Shown: piece after piece, positions 50,427 through 64,000 of the stretch
How positions within the stretch are numbered: the stretch's first letter is position 1
How the letters are laid out: the number at the start of each line of letters is the position of its first letter
Source of the DNA: Leptospira sanjuanensis
GTDB taxonomy: Bacteria; Spirochaetota; Leptospiria; Leptospirales; Leptospiraceae
Direction: 5' to 3'
DNA length: 64,000 nucleotides
Assembly: GCF_022267325.1 (NCBI RefSeq)
Contig: NZ_JAIZBG010000001.1
Location: 1,058,001 to 1,122,000, forward strand
The notes under the pieces: generated by a model
Database searches by the model: none
Told to the model about the DNA's origin: nothing
What the model saw: only the letters and a program-made list of their open reading frames with translations
Made by a program: the position numbers and the translations under genes

Positions 50427-50600
50427 GGAGATCCTACATTTCTCAAGAATTCGATATAGGAAGTAGGAGATCCTACCGCAGTTTCGGAAACGGAAACGCG
50501 CACAGAATTTGTAAGAGTTCCCACATCTTTCCGAGTAACCCTGCTTACTCGCAGGAGTTCCCACACTCTCCCTCGGAAATTCCGCTCTTCTTCGCGACAT
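50427..50600. repeat. Intergenic cluster of short repeats
   Basis: Contains GGAGATCCTACATTTCTC (50427-50444), an inverted copy of the element at 2074-2090, then GTAGGAGATCCTAC (50463-50476). A direct repeat GAGTTCCCACA occurs at 50515-50525 and again at 50554-50564, each followed by a CTCGG/CCGAG-type string. No gene is credible here; both-strand open frames are side effects of the repeats. Confidence 0.5.
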
Positions 50601-50681
50601 AATCGCAAAAGGGAAGAAGATAATTTAAAAAACCGTCAAGGAATTCCGTGAAAGATCGATTTTAATACTGCGGAGCGCAGT

Positions 50682-52295
50682 ATGAACATTTCCGGTGAAC
50701 TTCCTCTAACAGAATTTAAACCTCAGAAATATACGGAACAAACCCCAGGTCTTCCGACCCTCGGTGCTCCGATCGGAAAAAATTCCTTTCTCGACGTTAT
50801 GAAATCTCTGCAAGGTTCCGCGCAGAAGGGATTGGACGAAACTCTGACCGGAATTCAGAACGCATTCTCGAAGTCCGAAGTTCCCGCTCCCCAAGAAAAA
50901 AAAATCGAATCTTCCGACAAGAATGACACGGAAGAAGTTGCTTCCAAAGAAGAAGTTAAAACGGAAAACGAAGAAGTCGCTCGGGAGGAAGACGAGTTCG
51001 AAGCGATCGAAGAAGCGGATAACGTAACGACGCTGCCTTGGTTTCTCGTTGCGGAAGCGAAACCGAACGAAACGGTCGATCCTGAAATCGAATCCGCAAT
51101 CATAAACGAACTACAAACACAAATCACGGAAGACGTCGCAACCGAATCCCTCGAATCAAAACAGGTTTCTACGAGCGAGCTGATCGAGACCCTTTTTGCA
51201 ACGGAAGAATCTTCGGAATTGTTAAGCGAAGTAGCGATAGAGGAAGGATCCGCGTTTCAACCGGAAGAGCAGGGAGAAACCTTGCCTCTCTATGAAGACT
51301 CGAAAGAGATCAAACGCCCGATGATCTCTAAAAGGGAAGAATCGATTCGCGAAGAAGCATTTAAATCATCCGAAACAAAATCATCCTCCGAAATTTCAAG
51401 AAACATCGAAACAAACGCAAAAGAATCCAAAGAAAACGGAAATGTGAAAAATCTTTCCAACAAAGAGAACGGCTCGAAAGGATCTGAAGAGGCGAGAATC
51501 GAAGTTTCCAAAGAACTCGCACTCGATTCCGAAAAATGGAAGATCAGCCGGGATAAAAAAACGGATTCTTACATGAACTTGAAGACCGCGGCAAGAGAAG
51601 AAATTAAAACCGCAGTTCTCAATCAATTCGCCGAAAATTCTTCCGGAAAATCCGGACAAGGTCAGGAACAATCCTTCCGCAACGGAGGGGATTCGTATTC
51701 TTCTCTTGTAAAAGGTGTTGGAGCCGCCGGAGTCGGCGCTTCGAGAGACAACGGAACCTTCAACAAAGAATTCTCCCTTTCCAAAGATGCGGGCGTTTTA
51801 TCGAAAAAAGACGTTCAACATAACTTTCAAAATCTGATCCGTTCCGCAAGAGTGCAGATCCTTGAAAACGGAAGAACGGAAGCGAGCATCCGCATGAATC
51901 CGAAAGACCTCGGGCAAATGTCCCTTTCGATTTCCACGGACAAGGACTTGGTACGCGGAAAACTTCTCGTCGAATCCGAAACCGTCAAACAGCAGTTAGT
52001 CGCCGATCTCGCGAGTTTGAAACAGGATCTCAAAGCGAACGGTCTCGAACTCGAGTCGCTCGTGATCGAAGTCAAAGAAAGAGAGGAAACGTTCGCGTTC
52101 AACGGCGATTCCGATAAGAACGGAAAAGATCCTAATTCTTTCCAAGCCGCGTTCGGAGAGGAATGGAACTCCGACTTTAAAAAATCTTTTTACGAAGAAG
52201 ACGAACTTTCCCTAGAAGAAAATTCTTCCGAGTCTCATGGTTTTTCTGAAAAAACCGAAGGGAAAACCGAGAAACTGCTCGATCTGAAAGTATAG
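50682..52295 (+). CDS. fliK: Flagellar hook-length control protein FliK
   Basis: A 537-residue protein. The N-terminal 350 residues are low-complexity, rich in Glu/Ser/Lys, as in FliK ruler regions. The C-terminal domain (about 385-475) matches the Flg_hook family: [29 protein letters not shown] and [19 protein letters not shown]. FliK measures hook length and switches the export gate from hook to filament subunits. It is first of three hook genes in a plus-strand operon with flgD and flgE. Confidence 0.88.
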   Translation: MNISGELPLTEFKPQKYTEQTPGLPTLGAPIGKNSFLDVMKSLQGSAQKGLDETLTGIQNAFSKSEVPAPQEKKIESSDKNDTEEVASKEEVKTENEEVAREEDEFEAIEEADNVTTLPWFLVAEAKPNETVDPEIESAIINELQTQITEDVATESLESKQVSTSELIETLFATEESSELLSEVAIEEGSAFQPEEQGETLPLYEDSKEIKRPMISKREESIREEAFKSSETKSSSEISRNIETNAKESKENGNVKNLSNKENGSKGSEEARIEVSKELALDSEKWKISRDKKTDSYMNLKTAAREEIKTAVLNQFAENSSGKSGQGQEQSFRNGGDSYSSLVKGVGAAGVGASRDNGTFNKEFSLSKDAGVLSKKDVQHNFQNLIRSARVQILENGRTEASIRMNPKDLGQMSLSISTDKDLVRGKLLVESETVKQQLVADLASLKQDLKANGLELESLVIEVKEREETFAFNGDSDKNGKDPNSFQAAFGEEWNSDFKKSFYEEDELSLEENSSESHGFSEKTEGKTEKLLDLKV

Positions 52296-52310
52296 GCCTC
52301 GGAGGAAATC

Positions 52311-53087
<777 letters not shown>

Positions 53088-53118
53088 ATAAACAAAGGAT
53101 TATCGAGGTAACAGCTTT

Positions 53119-54513
<1,395 letters not shown>

Positions 54514-54532
54514 GAATCTTTCTGATTGATTT

Positions 54533-54564
54533 CCTCTTCGGTCCATTCCATTGAGCCGAAGAGG
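54533..54564. terminator. Hairpin after flgE
   Basis: CCTCTTCGG (54533-54541) pairs with CCGAAGAGG (54556-54564) across a 14-base loop, 19 bases after the flgE stop. No T-run follows, so it may be a weak terminator or an mRNA 3' end protector. Confidence 0.45.
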
Positions 54565-54677
54565 GGATGAATTCCGCAAGTTTCAAGTTATAGAATCGTT
54601 CTCTTTTTTTTGCCGAATCGGAGGAAAAATTCTCTTTCCACTATATTTCCAGTACAGTTTCATTGGTTCCTGGTAGG

Positions 54678-56660
<1,983 letters not shown>

Positions 56661-57019
56661 GCGGACGGCTCGGGTTTCAACTTCGATTGCGACGCGTAAG
56701 TTCATTATGGCGTTCCCGCGCCCGAAATGATTGTTAAACGAAGTTCTTGGAAAAACGGCGCGGGCCGGGCTTGCTCCGCGCTCAGGCTAACGCCTTCGGT
56801 CGTCTCTTGCGAGACGACTGCTTTGCACGCTCCACATCCCTAACGCGGAAAACAAATCGAAAGTAGAGTGAGTTTTAAGAGCACACTGTAAACGGAAGTA
56901 GCATTTCTGAAAATGCCGCTTCCGATTTTCAAGTGGAATTTATCGTGATCGTTTGTCGGAACAATTGAAAAATTTTCCTTGCTAAAGAAGAAAGCGGTTT
57001 TAATTCTTTCCGATTCTTT
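56661..57019. other. Gene-free stretch with hairpins and a possible dispersed repeat
   Basis: No gene seen. GTCGTCTC-TTGC-GAGACGAC (56799-56818) is a perfect 8-bp hairpin inside a GC-rich segment (56757-56845) that looks like a degenerate dispersed repeat. Then CGGAAG..GCATTT-CTGA-AAATGC..CTTCCG (56893-56924) forms a second strong hairpin followed by ATTTTC. The latter may end transcripts of the HD-GYP gene and/or of murD, which converges here. Confidence 0.5.
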
Positions 57020-58519
<1,500 letters not shown>

Positions 58520-58597
58520 TTTTAGACCGGTGAACAGTGATTGACAGGTTATTTTCACCCCCGATAGTTGTCAGTAGCAAAAACGAAGGATATTCTC

Positions 58598-58930
<333 letters not shown>

Positions 58931-58936
58931 GCCTCG

Positions 58937-59695
58937 ATGTCCTCCGCTCAACTACACCGGGTTCTCCGGGAAATCATCGCCACTAAACAAAACGAAATCA
59001 AGGAAATCGGAAAGTATGACCCGGCTCCTTATCGAGGACTCGGGCTTGGAGAATCTCTGCGAAGCAGAAACTTTTCCATCATCGCCGAGTGCAAACGCAA
59101 AAGTCCTTCTGCCGGCGAAATCCGCTCCGAGTATGATCCCGTTAAAATCGCAAAGACGTACGAGGATTCCGGCGCTTCCGCGGTTTCCGTTCTGACGGAT
59201 CGAAATTATTTCGGCGGTTCTTTAGAGGATCTAAAGAACGTTTCTTCTCTTTTGAAAATCCCCGTTTTAAGAAAAGATTTTATTTTGGATGAATCTCAAA
59301 TTCGAGAAGGGAGAGCCTTCGGCGCCTCCGCGATTCTTTTGATCGTGAGAATTTTGACTCCCGATCAGATAAAAACGTTTTTGAAATCCGCAGCGTCGCT
59401 GGGAATGGATTGTCTCGTGGAAGTTCACACGGCGCAAGAAGCGAAGATCGCCTTAGACTGCGGCGCGGAAATTATAGGAATCAATACGAGAGACTTGGAT
59501 ACGTTTCAGATTCATCCGAATTTGGTCGAAGAGGTCTCCGCGTTTTTACCGCCTAACATCGTCAAGGTGGGAGAGTCCGGTGTTAAGAGCCGCGCGGATT
59601 TGGACGCATTCCGCAGACTCGTGGATGCCGCGTTGATCGGAACGTATTTTATGGAAAAGCCGGACATTCACAAGGCTTGGTTGGATCTTTTTTGA
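58937..59695 (+). CDS. trpC: Indole-3-glycerol phosphate synthase
   Basis: A 252-residue TIM-barrel enzyme of tryptophan synthesis. Landmarks: [15 protein letters not shown], a central [50 protein letters not shown] and [12 protein letters not shown] near the C-terminus. All catalytic residues are in place (two Lys, Glu in VEVH, Glu in GESG). It is isolated from other trp genes, so it is a dispersed biosynthetic gene. Coupled to the STAS gene. Confidence 0.96.
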   Translation: MSSAQLHRVLREIIATKQNEIKEIGKYDPAPYRGLGLGESLRSRNFSIIAECKRKSPSAGEIRSEYDPVKIAKTYEDSGASAVSVLTDRNYFGGSLEDLKNVSSLLKIPVLRKDFILDESQIREGRAFGASAILLIVRILTPDQIKTFLKSAASLGMDCLVEVHTAQEAKIALDCGAEIIGINTRDLDTFQIHPNLVEEVSAFLPPNIVKVGESGVKSRADLDAFRRLVDAALIGTYFMEKPDIHKAWLDLF

Positions 59696-59847
59696 TCGCC
59701 TCTTTTATTTGTTCCGACAAACTACCCGCACAAAATAAAACTTGACCTTAAAGTAATGCTTCTCCCGAAAACGGACGCTTTCCTAGTTTAGAATACGTCC
59801 TTTACAAACGACGCAAAATCCGATACGCTCAAACGCGGAGAAAAGAG

Positions 59848-60234
59848 ATGATCGTTTATGCGTTGAGTTGGTTTTTCCTTTTAGTCTTCGCCTTTGTCAA
59901 TGCGGCGATCCGCGAACTTACGTACAAAGAAGCGACGGGAGAATTTTTATCCCATCAGATCTCCGTCTTTACGGGAATGATTCTTTTGTCCGTTCCGATT
60001 TGGCTCATTCTCAAGTTGAAACCTTTGAAAAATTCCGGACAAGCGGTGCGCGTCGGATTGCTCTGGGTTTTGTTAACCGAAGTCTTTGAATTTTCGATGA
60101 GCGTATTTTGGGTCCGCAAGCCGTTCGGGGAATTTCTACAAGTTCATAACGTATGGAAGGGCGAGATGTGGCCTTTGCTTCTCGTATGGATCGGCGTCGC
60201 TCCGTATTGGTTTTACAAACGATTCCGAGCCTAG
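59848..60234 (+). CDS. Small integral membrane protein
   Basis: A 128-residue membrane protein with four hydrophobic segments (about 3-20, 38-57, 67-86 and 105-122). GGAGAAAAGAG precedes the ATG. The short segment FWVRKPFGEFLQVHNVWKGEMWP lies between helices 3 and 4. No family recognised. Separate from trpC by about 150 bases and from rlmN by about 115. Confidence 0.7.
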   Translation: MIVYALSWFFLLVFAFVNAAIRELTYKEATGEFLSHQISVFTGMILLSVPIWLILKLKPLKNSGQAVRVGLLWVLLTEVFEFSMSVFWVRKPFGEFLQVHNVWKGEMWPLLLVWIGVAPYWFYKRFRA

Positions 60235-60349
60235 GAGAACATAAGACAGAACCCAAGTCAACGCATTGGAAGGTAGAATTCGAAACGATCGATTGAAAAG
60301 ACTATCCCGTAACCGCCACTGCAAAAAAATCGACCTGAGAAGGCATTTC

Positions 60350-61415
<1,066 letters not shown>

Positions 61416-61441
61416 AGCTTTCGTTTCTGAAAAATGGGGCA

Positions 61442-61723
<282 letters not shown>

Positions 61724-61734
61724 AAGGAGTTCTT

Positions 61735-63471
<1,737 letters not shown>

Positions 63472-63520
63472 GAGTTTTGAAAAAAACGTGCGGGGAATTT
63501 TACGTTTCACCCGAAAAATA

Positions 63521-63585
<65 letters not shown>

Positions 63586-63873
63586 TTTGTTTTTTTCGTT
63601 CTGGAAAAAATTATTTAATACGAAGTCAGTATTTTCAAGAATCAGTAGCATAAGCTACGGCTATTGCGTAGTTCGGCTACAACGGGAATGACTGCTCTTC
63701 GTTTCGTAGGCCGCCTCGTATTCTTTTTCTATGTCATTTTAATCGGTTTATCGGCGAATCGTTGAATAAAGGATTTCGAATATACGTTCGAATGCAAATA
63801 ATCTTTAATATTCGCTTTGTTAAATGTTCGGTTTATAAAAAGAACTATACTAAATAATAATCCAATATAGATT
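63586..63873. other. Intergenic stretch with no clear gene
   Basis: AT-rich, with short inverted strings such as GTAGC-ATAA-GCTAC (63645-63658). No credible open frame, RNA gene or mobile element was found. Its right part leads into the next membrane gene and may hold its promoter. Confidence 0.5.
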
Positions 63874-64000
63874 TTGGCCGTGGGTCTCAGTAATTTATTG
63901 TCAATAGTGACGGGATTGCTTCACTTTTTATTCGGCGTTTATACGTTCCGATTAAAAGGGAATCGTATTGTTCAGAATTATTTTCTACTTTTAAATTTTG
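63874..64000 (+). CDS. N-terminus of a membrane protein (cut by window edge)
   Basis: An open frame from TTG 63874 (or GTG 63880) runs off the right edge. It begins LAVGLSNLLSIVTGLLHFLF and continues with a basic loop (TFRLKG) and a second hydrophobic segment (NYFLLLNF). The helix-loop-helix pattern resembles the N-terminal multi-helix sensor of membrane kinases or cyclases. The ribosome site is weak, so the exact start is uncertain. Confidence 0.5.
   Translation, partial: MAVGLSNLLSIVTGLLHFLFGVYTFRLKGNRIVQNYFLLLNF

Noticed and set aside
50229..50608. Minus-strand open frames of 103-123 codons
   Set aside because: They run antisense to the end of the 49716 gene and through a repeat-rich gap; Arg-rich composition fits a shadow frame.

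Overview
The window is chromosomal DNA from a spirochete, almost certainly Leptospira. The evidence is a spirochete-type fliK-flgD-flgE hook cluster, a DUF1574 protein next to an MBOAT acyltransferase, many lipoproteins with relaxed lipoboxes (TFC, ISC, SSC, FSC), frequent TTG/GTG starts, and dispersed housekeeping genes (carB, ruvB, trpC, murD, tmk, rlmN) mixed with sensor kinases. Base composition looks mid-40s percent GC, higher than L. interrogans; a higher-GC member of the pathogenic clade (L. kmetyi/L. yasudae type) is possible, but I cannot settle the species by eye.

Layout. 0-5 kb: the 5' end of a leftward gene, a PAS-GAF-SpoIIE phosphatase, and two tandem DUF1566 lipoproteins. 5-12.3 kb: a leftward BASS transporter / putative metalloprotease lipoprotein / EamA transporter operon, a small membrane protein, a DUF374 acyltransferase, and a divergent pair of lipase-like lipoproteins. 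12.3-15.6 kb: a tightly overlapping leftward two-component operon (CHASE3 kinase, single-domain regulator, REC-kinase hybrid). 15.7-17.7 kb: a methyltransferase and a CapA-like protein. 17.9-21.5 kb: a cobalamin riboswitch, a BtuB-type TonB-dependent receptor and a coupled beta-propeller lipoprotein. 21.5-25.5 kb: accessory small genes (ankyrin, a frameshifted lipoprotein, SRPBCC, two orphans, SGNH hydrolase, outer-membrane barrel). 25.6-28.1 kb: MBOAT/DUF1574 O-acylation pair, then tRNA-Arg(CCG). 28.3-34.3 kb: tmk, a half-HtrA pseudoprotease, full HtrA, ruvB, a TonB-like protein and a membrane protein. 34.5-38.5 kb: a 7TM-DISM kinase and NarL-type regulator, then two envelope proteins. 38.6-46 kb: a zinc-ribbon protein, TPR-like protein, rsmD, a membrane sulfatase and carB. 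46-50.4 kb: lipoproteins, a thioredoxin-like protein and two uncharacterised proteins. 50.7-56.7 kb: fliK, flgD, flgE, then a GAF/HD-GYP phosphodiesterase. 57-64 kb: murD, a STAS protein, trpC, a membrane protein, rlmN, a Cys-rich lipoprotein, a GT39 glycosyltransferase and the start of a membrane protein cut by the window edge.

Best leads. (1) The B12 riboswitch-btuB-beta-propeller lipoprotein unit has the gene arrangement of the Bacteroides BtuB/BtuG cobalamin piracy pair and may be a spirochete counterpart. (2) FlgE has no cysteine: the residue that forms the lysinoalanine hook crosslink in Treponema is serine here, while the partner lysine is kept. (3) A lipoprotein with an HExxHxxGxxH zinc motif is readable only if translation starts at a non-standard codon (CTG). 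(4) A truncated HtrA without the catalytic serine lies beside an intact HtrA. No CRISPR array, rRNA, prophage or intact insertion sequence was seen.
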